From Arthrobacter subterraneus (GTDB lineage: Bacteria; Actinomycetota; Actinomycetes; Actinomycetales; Micrococcaceae): DNA of 64,000 nt. Below, in pieces: positions 8,092-15,865 of the stretch (its first letter is position 1; each line of letters opens with the position of its first letter). The stretch covers positions 62,001-126,000 of the forward strand of contig NZ_FNDT01000003.1 in NCBI RefSeq assembly GCF_900099735.1, in the 5' to 3' direction. The notes under the pieces were generated by a model. That model worked only from the letters and a program-made list of their open reading frames with translations, was not told the origin of the DNA and ran no database searches. The translations under genes were made by a program, and so were the position numbers.

Positions 8092-9900
8092 TCAGCGGCC
8101 CACCGCGTACCCCTGCATACCGCGCGGGTTTGCACCGGCGTACATCATGCCCGTATCCGGATCCCTCGACACCGCGCATAACCTGCCGATTTCCCAGTCA
8201 CCCGCCCTGCCCACCCGATGGCCGCGGTTGCGCAGTTCCTGAAGGACCTCCTCGCCCGCCCGCTGCTCGACGAGAACAACACCGGGCTGGTGCTCATGCG
8301 GATAGAAAGAGCTTGGAAAGTGTGTGCTGTGAAATGCCGGAGCCTCGATTGCTTCCTGGAGATTCATTCCGCTGACCAGGATATTGAGGAGGAAATGCAG
8401 CTGCCATTGGTCCTGCTGGTCGCCGCCCGGTGAGCCGTAGGCGAGGACCGGTTCGCCATCCCTCAGAACCAGCGACGGCGAAAGAGTGGTTCTGGGACGC
8501 CGGCCGGGAGCGAGCGTGTTGGGCAGTCCCTCTTCGAGCCACGCCATCTGAAGGCGGGTTCCGAGCGGGAAACCCAGTTCCGGAATAAGGGGTGATGAGT
8601 GGAGCCAGCCGCCGCTGGGCATGGCAGAAACCATATTCCCCCAGCGGTCCACCACATCCACGTGGACCGTATCGGAGCGAGCCTCCCCGTCTGCCTGCGG
8701 CCCCGAATCGAGCAGGGCGGCAACGGCGTTCGGTTCGCCGACGCCGGTGAGGCCGGCCGGGTCAAAATCACCGCGTTCCCGGAGGTCCGGCAGGCGAGGC
8801 GTCCTACCCTCCGGGCTGCCCGGTCGGATCTCCAATGACGCACGGGCATCGATAAGGCGGCGCCGCTCGGAGGCATACTCAGGCGAGAGCAGTGTGGCGC
8901 CGGGCACTGTCTCCACGTCCCCGTACCAGGCATCCCGGTCGGCGAATGCGAGCTTTGTTGCTTCAATGATGGTGTGCAGACCATCGGCCGTGCCGGGCTG
9001 CACATCCAGGCCGTCAAGAATCGCCAGCTGCTGGAGCAGAACCGGGCCCTGGCTCCAGAACCCCGGCTTGCACACCGTGTGGCCTTTGAACTCCAGGGTT
9101 TCGGGTTCTTCGTAGTGCGGCCGCCAGCCCGCCATGTCCTGGCGGGTGATCAGGCCCGCGTGGTCCCTGCCGCTCGAGTCCCTCGCCGGCTGCCGGGCAA
9201 ACTCGGCGACAGCTTCGGCGACGAAGCCCTCGGTCCACTCCCGGATCGCGGCCTCAATGCCGTCCTCCCTGCTTCCTCCCCCGGCGAGCGCAGCATCCTC
9301 GGCCTCCATCAGTCGCTCATAGGTTCTCGCGAGTGCCGGGTTGCGGATCAGCTGACCCGGGTGGGGCACCTTCCCGCCCGGCAGGTAGACCTCGGCCGAG
9401 GTTGGCCAGTGCTCCCGGAGCAGGTCCTCGACCCGCGCAATATATTCCACAACCTTTGCGGCGGCGGGGAATCCTTCCTCGGCATAGAGTTTGGCCGGCG
9501 TCAGGGCTTCGCGAAGGCTCACAGTGCCGTGGTCACGGAGGAACGTCAGCCAGCCCAGGGTTGCTCCCGGAATGGCAGCGGCCAACGGACCCGTTCCGGG
9601 CACCATTTTCAGTCCAAGTCCGGTGAAAGCGGCCGGCGTTGCCGCGGCGGGGGCGGGACCCTGCGCACAGAGAACGGTAGGTTTCCTGTCATCCGCCCGG
9701 GCGAAGATCAGGGGCATGTCACCTCCCGGCCCGTTCTGGTGCGGTTCCACCACCTGCAGGGTGAATCCGGCAGCAACAACCGCGTCGAAGGCGTTTCCCC
9801 CTCGCTCCAGTACCCCCATGCCGACCTGGGACGGCAACCAGTGGGTGGAAGACACCATGCCGAAGGTGCCTGCGAGCTCAGGCCTGGTAGTGAAATTCAT
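8092..9900 (-). CDS. Gamma-glutamyltransferase-family protein
   Basis: 602 residues, an Ntn-hydrolase that in this family cuts itself into two subunits before the nucleophilic Thr. The expected Thr lies near residue 411 in SDTVHVDVVDRWGNMVSAMP. Upstream is the family signature GGNAFDAVVAAGFTLQVVEP followed by GPGGDM. The later block TTLSPSLVLRDGEPVLAYGS contributes to the active site. Unlike secreted GGTs it has no signal peptide, so it should act in the cytoplasm, as YwrD-like members do. The reaction is probably hydrolysis of a gamma-glutamyl or related amide; the substrate is unknown. It lies 24 bases downstream of the dehydrogenase gene, in the same operon. Confidence 0.88.
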   Translation of the reverse strand: MNFTTRPELAGTFGMVSSTHWLPSQVGMGVLERGGNAFDAVVAAGFTLQVVEPHQNGPGGDMPLIFARADDRKPTVLCAQGPAPAAATPAAFTGLGLKMVPGTGPLAAAIPGATLGWLTFLRDHGTVSLREALTPAKLYAEEGFPAAAKVVEYIARVEDLLREHWPTSAEVYLPGGKVPHPGQLIRNPALARTYERLMEAEDAALAGGGSREDGIEAAIREWTEGFVAEAVAEFARQPARDSSGRDHAGLITRQDMAGWRPHYEEPETLEFKGHTVCKPGFWSQGPVLLQQLAILDGLDVQPGTADGLHTIIEATKLAFADRDAWYGDVETVPGATLLSPEYASERRRLIDARASLEIRPGSPEGRTPRLPDLRERGDFDPAGLTGVGEPNAVAALLDSGPQADGEARSDTVHVDVVDRWGNMVSAMPSGGWLHSSPLIPELGFPLGTRLQMAWLEEGLPNTLAPGRRPRTTLSPSLVLRDGEPVLAYGSPGGDQQDQWQLHFLLNILVSGMNLQEAIEAPAFHSTHFPSSFYPHEHQPGVVLVEQRAGEEVLQELRNRGHRVGRAGDWEIGRLCAVSRDPDTGMMYAGANPRGMQGYAVGR

Positions 9901-9924
9901 GAAATACCTTTCGGGTCCGGGAGG

Positions 9925-11421
9925 TCAGCTCGAAGGGAAAGAGAACGAGGCGCCGGAGGCATGCGCGGGTTCCGGCCACCGCTGGGTGACCACTTTGCCC
10001 CGCGTGTAGAAGCGCACGCCGTCGGGGCCGTACATGTGGAGGTCGCCGAAGAGTGAATCATTCCAGCCACCGAAGGAATGCCAGGCCACCGGGACCGGCA
10101 GCGGGATGTTCACTCCCACCATTCCGACCTTGACGGCACGCTGGAATTTCCTGGCGTAGGCACCGGAACTGGTGAAGACGGCTGTCCCGTTGCCATAGGG
10201 GTTGCTGTTGATGAGTGCGATCGCTTCATCGAGATCTGCGACCCGAACAATGACGAGTACCGGCCCGAAGATCTCCTCGCTGTACGCACTCATTCCAGTG
10301 CGGACATGGTCCAGGACGGTGGGGCCGACGAAATTGCCGCCTTCGAGCCCCTGGACCACAAGGTCCCGACCATCCACCACCACGGTTGCGCCGTCGTCGG
10401 CCGCTTCCGTCACCAGCTTCACGACCCGCTCGCGCGCGCCGGGGGTGATCAGCGGCCCCATATCCGAGCTGGCGTCAGTGCCTTCGCCGACTGTGACATT
10501 GTTGGCCTGGTCCCGGACCTTCCGGACCAGGAGGTCCGCCGCTTCACCGACGGCCACCGCGACCGAGATTGCCATGCAGCGCTGTCCCGCCGAACCGAAA
10601 GCCGCCGCCGTGAGATGGTCCGCCGCGAGGTCCAGGTCACCGTCCGGCAGGATGACCGCGTGGTTCTTCGCACCGCCAAGCGCCTGGACCCGTTTGCCGT
10701 GGGCTATTGCTGTCTCGTGAACGTACTTTGCGATGGGCGTGGAACCCACGAACGACACCCCGTCGACATCAGGATGGGTCAGCAGCCCGTCAACGGCTTC
10801 CTTGTCGCCGTGCAGCACATTGAACACACCGTCAGGCAACCCCGCTTCCTTCCACAGCTCTGCCAGCAGCAGCGATGCGGACGGGTCCCGCTCGGACGGC
10901 TTCAGGATGAAGGCGTTTCCTGTCGCGATGGCAACCGGCGCCATCCACAACGGCACCATGACGGGGAAGTTGAAGGGCGTGATCCCGGCGACCACACCGA
11001 TGGGTTCCCGGAAGGAATAGACATCGATGCCCGTAGAGACCTGGTCGGAGTATTCGCCCTTGAGCTGCTCGATGATGCCGCAGGCGAATTCGACAACTTC
11101 GAGTCCCCGCCCGATTTCCCCCTTCGCGTCCGCCAGGACTTTACCGTGCTCGGAGGTCACGATTTCTGCGAGGTCGTCGGTTCTGCCGGCAAGCAGCTCG
11201 CGGAACCTGAACAGGACGCTGGTGCGTTTCGCCAGGGGAACCTGTGACCAGTGGTCTGCCGCCTTCCGGGCTGCTGCCACCGCGTTTTTCACATCGTCCC
11301 CGCTGGCGAGCCGGAGTGTTCCCGTCACTTTCCCGGTCGCTGGATTGAAGACGTCCTGGGTGCGTTCCCCCAGACCGGGGACGCGCTCGCCGTTGATATA
11401 GTGCTCAATTGTTCGTTCCAT
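9925..11421 (-). CDS. mmsA: CoA-acylating methylmalonate/malonate-semialdehyde dehydrogenase
   Basis: 498 residues, full length for the family. It oxidises (methyl)malonate semialdehyde with NAD and CoA to propionyl- or acetyl-CoA plus CO2. Visible are the Asn of TPFNFPVMVPLWM, the NAD-site GVSFVGSTPIAKYV, the catalytic Cys in SAGQRCMAISV, and GMVGVNIPLPVPVAWHSFGG, the end signature of this subgroup. The start is ATG 11421, five bases after GAGGA. Paired with a class III aminotransferase immediately upstream, it could finish the catabolism of beta-alanine or beta-aminoisobutyrate, as BauA with a semialdehyde dehydrogenase does in Pseudomonas (inference). Confidence 0.92.
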   Translation of the reverse strand: MERTIEHYINGERVPGLGERTQDVFNPATGKVTGTLRLASGDDVKNAVAAARKAADHWSQVPLAKRTSVLFRFRELLAGRTDDLAEIVTSEHGKVLADAKGEIGRGLEVVEFACGIIEQLKGEYSDQVSTGIDVYSFREPIGVVAGITPFNFPVMVPLWMAPVAIATGNAFILKPSERDPSASLLLAELWKEAGLPDGVFNVLHGDKEAVDGLLTHPDVDGVSFVGSTPIAKYVHETAIAHGKRVQALGGAKNHAVILPDGDLDLAADHLTAAAFGSAGQRCMAISVAVAVGEAADLLVRKVRDQANNVTVGEGTDASSDMGPLITPGARERVVKLVTEAADDGATVVVDGRDLVVQGLEGGNFVGPTVLDHVRTGMSAYSEEIFGPVLVIVRVADLDEAIALINSNPYGNGTAVFTSSGAYARKFQRAVKVGMVGVNIPLPVPVAWHSFGGWNDSLFGDLHMYGPDGVRFYTRGKVVTQRWPEPAHASGASFSFPSS

Positions 11422-11458
11422 GGTTTCCTCTGCTGTGGATCGTAAGTTGGTGTGGCGC

Positions 11459-12835
11459 TCAGGCGCCGGTGTAGTGCTCGTCCGCCACGAACAGCGCCTC
11501 GTCGAGCATCTCGATCCCCTGCCGTGCGTCCTCAGCGGTGATGGTGCAGGGAGGCACAACATGCGTGCGGTTGAAATGGACAAACGGCCAGAGACCGCGC
11601 CGTTTGCATTCCGCGGTGAACTTCGTCATCGCCGCGGCGGACTCCCCGCTCGCGTTGAAGGGCACCAGGGGCTGGCGCGTCTCACGGTCAGTCACCAGTT
11701 CAAGCGCCCAGAAGACGCCCAGTCCCCTCACCTCGCCGACGCTCGGGTGCCGGTCTGCGACCTGCTTCAGGAGCGGTCCGATGACGTCGGTTCCCAACGT
11801 CCGCGCGTTCTCGACAATTTTCTCTTCCTTGAAAATATTGATCGAGGCGACGGCCGAGGCGCAGGCAAGCGGGTGACCCGAATAGGTCAGCCCGCCCGGG
11901 TAGGGGACATTGTCGAACGTTGAGGCTATTTTCGCCGAGATGATCACTCCACCGAGGGGCAGATACCCGGAATTGACGCCTTTCGCGAAGGTGATGAGGT
12001 CCGGTGTGACGTTCCAGCGGTCGACGGCGAACCATTCGCCGCACCGTCCGAACCCGGCCATCACCTCGTCGGCGATCAGCATGATTCCGAATTCGTCGCA
12101 GATCGCCCGGACGCCCGCGAGATAATTCTCCGGCGGAACAAGGATCCCGTTGGTCCCGACGACCGGTTCGAGGATGATCGCAGCAACTGTGTGGGCGCCT
12201 TCCACCATCAGGGTGTCGCGCAGATGCGCCAGAGCGCGCTCGCACTCCTGTTCTTCGCTCTCGGCATGGAAGGGCGAGCGGTACTGGTAGGGGCCCCAAT
12301 AATGAACGACACCGGATATCGCGGGTTCAGAGCCCCAGCGCCGCGGATCGCCGGTAGCCGTGATTGCCCCGGCGGTGGACCCGTGATAGCTGCGGTACGC
12401 CGCCAGGACCTTATGCCTCCCGGTATGGAGACGTGCCATGCGCAGGGCGTTTTCGTTTGCCTCGGCACCGCCGTTGGTGAAGAAGACCTTGTTGAGATCA
12501 CCGGGCGCCAGCTCGGCAATGAGCCGGGCAGCCTCCGAGCGGGCATCGTTCGCGAAGCTGGGTGCGATGGTCGCCAGACGGGCGGCCTGCTCCTGGATGG
12601 CGGCGATCAGCTTCGGATGTTGATGGCCGATATTCACGTTCACCAACTGGGAGGAAAAGTCCAGATAACGCCGACCGCTGTAATCCCAGAAATAGGATCC
12701 TTCCGCTCCGGCAACCGGAAGCGGGCTGATCTGGGCCTGGGCGGACCAGGAGTGAAAGACGTGTGACCGGTCCAGTTGCGCTATGTGCTCTGACTGGCTG
12801 GTCGCGGTCTCATCGGTGGCGGTGGTTTGCGTCAA
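11459..12835 (-). CDS. Class III (omega) aminotransferase
   Basis: 458 residues, PLP-dependent, fold type I. Key blocks are SYFWDYSGRRYLDFSSQLVN, the phosphate-binding NGGAEANENALRMAR, RSYHG, the Asp of LIADEVMAGFGR that contacts PLP nitrogen, and the Schiff-base Lys in TFAKGVNSGYLPLGG. Members use pyruvate as acceptor with beta-alanine, taurine, GABA or diamines; the next gene, a semialdehyde dehydrogenase, favours a beta-amino acid donor. The start is TTG at 12835, 8 bases after an AGGA site. It lies downstream of a MocR regulator on the same strand, with a perfect inverted repeat between them that probably controls it. Confidence 0.9.
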   Translation of the reverse strand: MTQTTATDETATSQSEHIAQLDRSHVFHSWSAQAQISPLPVAGAEGSYFWDYSGRRYLDFSSQLVNVNIGHQHPKLIAAIQEQAARLATIAPSFANDARSEAARLIAELAPGDLNKVFFTNGGAEANENALRMARLHTGRHKVLAAYRSYHGSTAGAITATGDPRRWGSEPAISGVVHYWGPYQYRSPFHAESEEQECERALAHLRDTLMVEGAHTVAAIILEPVVGTNGILVPPENYLAGVRAICDEFGIMLIADEVMAGFGRCGEWFAVDRWNVTPDLITFAKGVNSGYLPLGGVIISAKIASTFDNVPYPGGLTYSGHPLACASAVASINIFKEEKIVENARTLGTDVIGPLLKQVADRHPSVGEVRGLGVFWALELVTDRETRQPLVPFNASGESAAAMTKFTAECKRRGLWPFVHFNRTHVVPPCTITAEDARQGIEMLDEALFVADEHYTGA

Positions 12836-12928
12836 TGGATCGTCCTCTCGCGTGTGGGGGCCGGCCTCACCGCCTCCGCTTCAGTTCCACTGACGGACGA
12901 TCGGACTGCCTAACCTCCTCCACCATAA

Positions 12929-12948
12929 GTCACGCCTATATCCGTGAC
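12929..12948. promoter_or_regulatory. Inverted repeat upstream of the aminotransferase operon
   Basis: GTCACG, 8 bases, CGTGAC: a perfect 6-bp dyad about 95 bases before the aminotransferase start. The core GTCA-N12-TGAY recurs in the mocR/permease intergenic region at 14345-14364, so it is a candidate MocR operator. Confidence 0.5.
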
Positions 12949-12974
12949 AATAGAGGATTTGTAACAGAACAAAA

Positions 12975-14318
12975 TCAGCGGGCGGCTCCCCACACGCCCG
13001 CATGGGCGGCCTCGGCGATCATCCCTGCCAGTTCGGGTATGGATTCGGAGACTGCCGCGATCGTGACCCGGATATGCCCCCCCGGAAGGGGCGCGGCGGC
13101 AAACGGCGATCCGGGCGCTACCCCTATCCCCTGGCTCGCCAGCCGCACTGTCGCCGCCGATTCATCGGCCACCGGCACCCAGACGTTGAGGCCGTCCGTG
13201 CCGCCGACCTCCACGTCATGGCGGCGCAACGCCTCGACCATTGCCTCCCGCCGCTCGTGGTACTCCACCCGTGCGCGCTCGACCTGCCGGACTGACTGGT
13301 CCTCGGTGAGGAGGCCGAGGAGGATCTTCTGCAGAAGCCGGCTGGTCCAGCCCTGCCCGAGCTGGCGGCGGGAGGCGATTTCCCTCATCACTGCCGGAGG
13401 CCCACTCATGGCTGCCAGCCGAAGATCAGGCCCATGAGACTTCGAGAAGCTCCGGATGTGTACGGTCCGGTCAGGAAGCCAGCGACCGAGGCTGATACCC
13501 GGCGTCCACGCCACGTATCCGGCAGAATCGTCCTCGATCACCGGGACGTCAGAGTCCGCCAGCACTGCTGCCAGCTCCTTCGCGCGCCCGGGCGACAGGG
13601 AAACTCCGGTGGGATTCTGTGCCCGCGGCTGGAGCACCACCGCGGCCGCGGGTGCGCTCAGCGCATCTTTCAGCGCCGCCGGGACCATCCCCTGGGTATC
13701 AACCGGCACACCGACAACCTCTGCCCCCGCGGCTTCCAACTGATCGAGGATCAACGGGAAGGTGGGATGCTCCACAATGACACGGTCGCCGAAACGGATC
13801 AGCGCGCGGGCAGCAAGTTCGACCGCGTCCATGGCGCCGTCGACGACACTGAAGTGTTCCGCCGGGTACGGCCAGTCGTCCCTGAGAACCTCCACCAGCT
13901 CGGGCACCACGGGTTCGTCCAGATAGCTGCCCGGAACGAGAGAGCTGGTCATACGGGCCAGTACCGGTGCCAGATCCGGGAGCAGGGCGCCGTCCGGCAC
14001 ACCGGTGGAGAGGTCGAGCGCAAAGGGGCTACGTCGCTCCACCGCACGTCGGTACCGCTCCGAACCGGGATGCAGCTCCGCGATCCTGGTGCCGCGCCGC
14101 CCATCAGTGTGGATGGTTCCGGAACGCGCCAGGAGAGACCATGCCGCACTCACGGTGGTGGGAGACAGCCCCAGTTCGGCCGCCACCGCGCGGATGGGTG
14201 GCAGCGTAGAGCCAGGTTTGAGGACTCCCGCACGTATGGCCCGGCTGACCGCATTGGCCACGCCGCGCGAGGTGGGCTCCTCAGGTTTCCAGCCGAGATC
14301 GATTTTACGGGGTGTCAT
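12975..14318 (-). CDS. MocR-type regulator (GntR HTH fused to aminotransferase fold)
   Basis: 447 residues. An N-terminal GntR winged helix (about 15-80; GSTLPPIRAVAAELGLSPTT, VSAAWSLLARSGTIHTDGRR) is joined to a type I aminotransferase-like domain (about 110-440) with NPTGVSLS, IEDDSAGYV and the PLP-Lys region IRSFSKSHGPDLRLA. MocR proteins bind PLP, or PLP plus an amino compound, and usually control neighbouring genes of amine or PLP metabolism. It diverges from the Nramp-like permease and sits upstream of the aminotransferase on the same strand, so it probably regulates both through the two related dyads. Confidence 0.93.
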   Translation of the reverse strand: MTPRKIDLGWKPEEPTSRGVANAVSRAIRAGVLKPGSTLPPIRAVAAELGLSPTTVSAAWSLLARSGTIHTDGRRGTRIAELHPGSERYRRAVERRSPFALDLSTGVPDGALLPDLAPVLARMTSSLVPGSYLDEPVVPELVEVLRDDWPYPAEHFSVVDGAMDAVELAARALIRFGDRVIVEHPTFPLILDQLEAAGAEVVGVPVDTQGMVPAALKDALSAPAAAVVLQPRAQNPTGVSLSPGRAKELAAVLADSDVPVIEDDSAGYVAWTPGISLGRWLPDRTVHIRSFSKSHGPDLRLAAMSGPPAVMREIASRRQLGQGWTSRLLQKILLGLLTEDQSVRQVERARVEYHERREAMVEALRRHDVEVGGTDGLNVWVPVADESAATVRLASQGIGVAPGSPFAAAPLPGGHIRVTIAAVSESIPELAGMIAEAAHAGVWGAAR

Positions 14319-14344
14319 TTTTGTACTGTAACAACATCAGTATT

Positions 14345-14364
14345 GTCATAGCAATGGGCGTGAT
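14345..14364. promoter_or_regulatory. Second copy of the GTCA-N12-TGAY dyad
   Basis: GTCA, 12 bases ending in CG, TGAT. It matches the dyad at 12929-12948 in half-site sequence and spacing (last base T instead of C) and lies between divergent mocR and permease genes. Confidence 0.4.
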
Positions 14365-14477
14365 CTAACGTGGTCTGTGTTGAACGTCACAGAGAGGCTG
14401 CTATCGCTCTGCGGAGAAGTCTTCCGGAGAAGCCCATGCCCGCCTCGAAAGGAAGCTTTCGGGCTGAGAGGAAAAAT

Positions 14478-14510
14478 ATGCAGATCACATGGAGAGGGTG
14501 GACGTCTTGA
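14478..14510 (+). CDS. Ten-residue leader ORF coupled to the permease
   Basis: An ATG directly after a good ribosome site (AGAGGA, 5-bp gap) opens MQITWRGWTS and then a TGA stop. Two of ten codons are Trp. The TGA shares three bases with a TTG that starts the permease frame (TTGA overlap), so translation would be coupled. Leader ORFs of this size can control a downstream gene by ribosome stalling; no attenuator hairpin is evident inside it. It could instead be the only consequence of the permease starting at the ATG 14489, which has no good ribosome site of its own. Confidence 0.45.
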   Translation: MQITWRGWTS

Positions 14511-15796
14511 AAAGTCAGCTCGAGTCAGAGCCCGCAACAGGAAATGAGCCCCCGAAATCCTTTGGCAGGAGGCTGAAATTCATCGGTCCGGGCCTCATTG
14601 TCGCGGCCACCGGCGTCGGTGCTGGTGACTTCATCATGGCTTCGATCGCCGGCGCCGACTACGGATGGGCCCTGATGTGGGCGGTTCTCGTCGGTGCTGC
14701 GATCAAACTGCTCCTCTCAGAAGGCATTGGGCGCTGGTACCTCGCCAGCGGCCAGACTTTCCTCCAGGGATGGCACTCCCTCGGCTGGTGGGCAACCGGG
14801 TACCTCGGGATCTACACCGTCATTTTCGGCATCGTCTACGGAGCCGCCGTTCCCGCGGTGTCGGCGCTGGTCCTAACGGCACTCTTCCCCGGAAGTATTT
14901 TCTGGCTCTGGGCAGTGCTGTCCGGCCTGGCCGGGTTCATTTTCGTATGGTTCGGCCGCTTCGGCTTCCTTGAAAAGGCCATGACCGTCCTGGTCGGGGT
15001 CATGTTTGTGACAGTGGTGGGCTCCGCCATCGTCATCATGTTCAACATAGGACAATCGGATTACAGCTTGGCTCCCTCCGTGCCGGAAGGTTCCTTCATC
15101 CGCATTCTGGGCATCATCGGCGGTGTTGGCGGAACGATCACACTGACCTGCTACTCCTACTGGATTCATGCCAAGGGCTGGAAGGGCAAGAAGTGGATCC
15201 CGATGATGCGGTTCGACATCACGTCGGCCTACATCATCACTGCCATTTTCGCTGTGTCGATCCTCATCATCGCTGCAGAACTGCTGTTCGGCACTGGGCA
15301 GACCATCGAAGGCAACGAGGGACTGGTGGGCCTCGCGGACACCTACGGTGAACGCTTCGGCGATCCGGCCCGCTGGGCCCTGCTGGTTGGCATTTGGGCA
15401 GCTGTGTTCACATCAATCCTTGGCCCGTGGCACGGTATCTCCTACATCTTTGCTGACCTGGTCCGGCTCATCCAGGACCACCGGCGGAAGACGGTCACCT
15501 CGCATGAGTCCATCTCGGAAAAGGACACTTCCTTCCGGATCTACCTCGCGTGGATGACCTTCCCCCCAATGCTGCTGCTCTTCCTCGAGCGGCCGTTGCT
15601 GATGGTTCTGGCGTACGGGGTGCTGGGCGCAATCTTCATGCCCCTGCTCTCGATTGGCCTCCTGTATCTGCTGAACTCCAAGAAGGTCGAGCCGGCCTAC
15701 CGCAACGGGAAAATCAACAACGTTCTGTTGGTGCTGGTTGTTCTTCTATTCCTGTTCCTTGGCGGCGGGGAGTTGGTCGACGCGATTTCCGGCTGA
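14507..15796 (+). CDS. Nramp-family-like permease lacking the metal-site DPGN motif
   Basis: 429 residues with 11 or so membrane helices. The LeuT-like fold of Nramp proteins is recognisable in FIGPGLIVAATGVGAGDF (helix 1) and VGGTITLTCYSYWIHAKGW (helix 6). The canonical helix-1 metal motif DPGN is replaced by GVGAGD, and no MPH is seen in helix 6, so Mn/Fe transport is doubtful. Such divergent members include YcsG of Bacillus, located with 5-oxoprolinase genes; here the neighbours include a GGT-like enzyme, so an organic solute is plausible (inference). I chose TTG 14507, overlapping the leader stop and preceded by GAGGGTGGA; ATG 14489 would add six residues. Confidence 0.8.
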   Translation: MKSQLESEPATGNEPPKSFGRRLKFIGPGLIVAATGVGAGDFIMASIAGADYGWALMWAVLVGAAIKLLLSEGIGRWYLASGQTFLQGWHSLGWWATGYLGIYTVIFGIVYGAAVPAVSALVLTALFPGSIFWLWAVLSGLAGFIFVWFGRFGFLEKAMTVLVGVMFVTVVGSAIVIMFNIGQSDYSLAPSVPEGSFIRILGIIGGVGGTITLTCYSYWIHAKGWKGKKWIPMMRFDITSAYIITAIFAVSILIIAAELLFGTGQTIEGNEGLVGLADTYGERFGDPARWALLVGIWAAVFTSILGPWHGISYIFADLVRLIQDHRRKTVTSHESISEKDTSFRIYLAWMTFPPMLLLFLERPLLMVLAYGVLGAIFMPLLSIGLLYLLNSKKVEPAYRNGKINNVLLVLVVLLFLFLGGGELVDAISG

Positions 15797-15800
15797 ACTA

Positions 15801-15853
15801 CGGGAGCGGGCCGGTAGCGATGTTCAGTGAACATCGCTACCGGCCCGCTCCCG
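15801..15853. terminator. 53-bp near-continuous perfect palindrome, bidirectional terminator
   Basis: Two 26-base arms around a single central G (15827). The arm starts CGGGAGCGGGCCGG and ends GATGTTCA. It lies five bases after the permease stop and 13 bases before the DAK2 stop, between convergent genes. It has no U tract, so termination would rely on the very strong stem. Confidence 0.7.
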
Positions 15854-15865
15854 CGCGTTCAGGGT

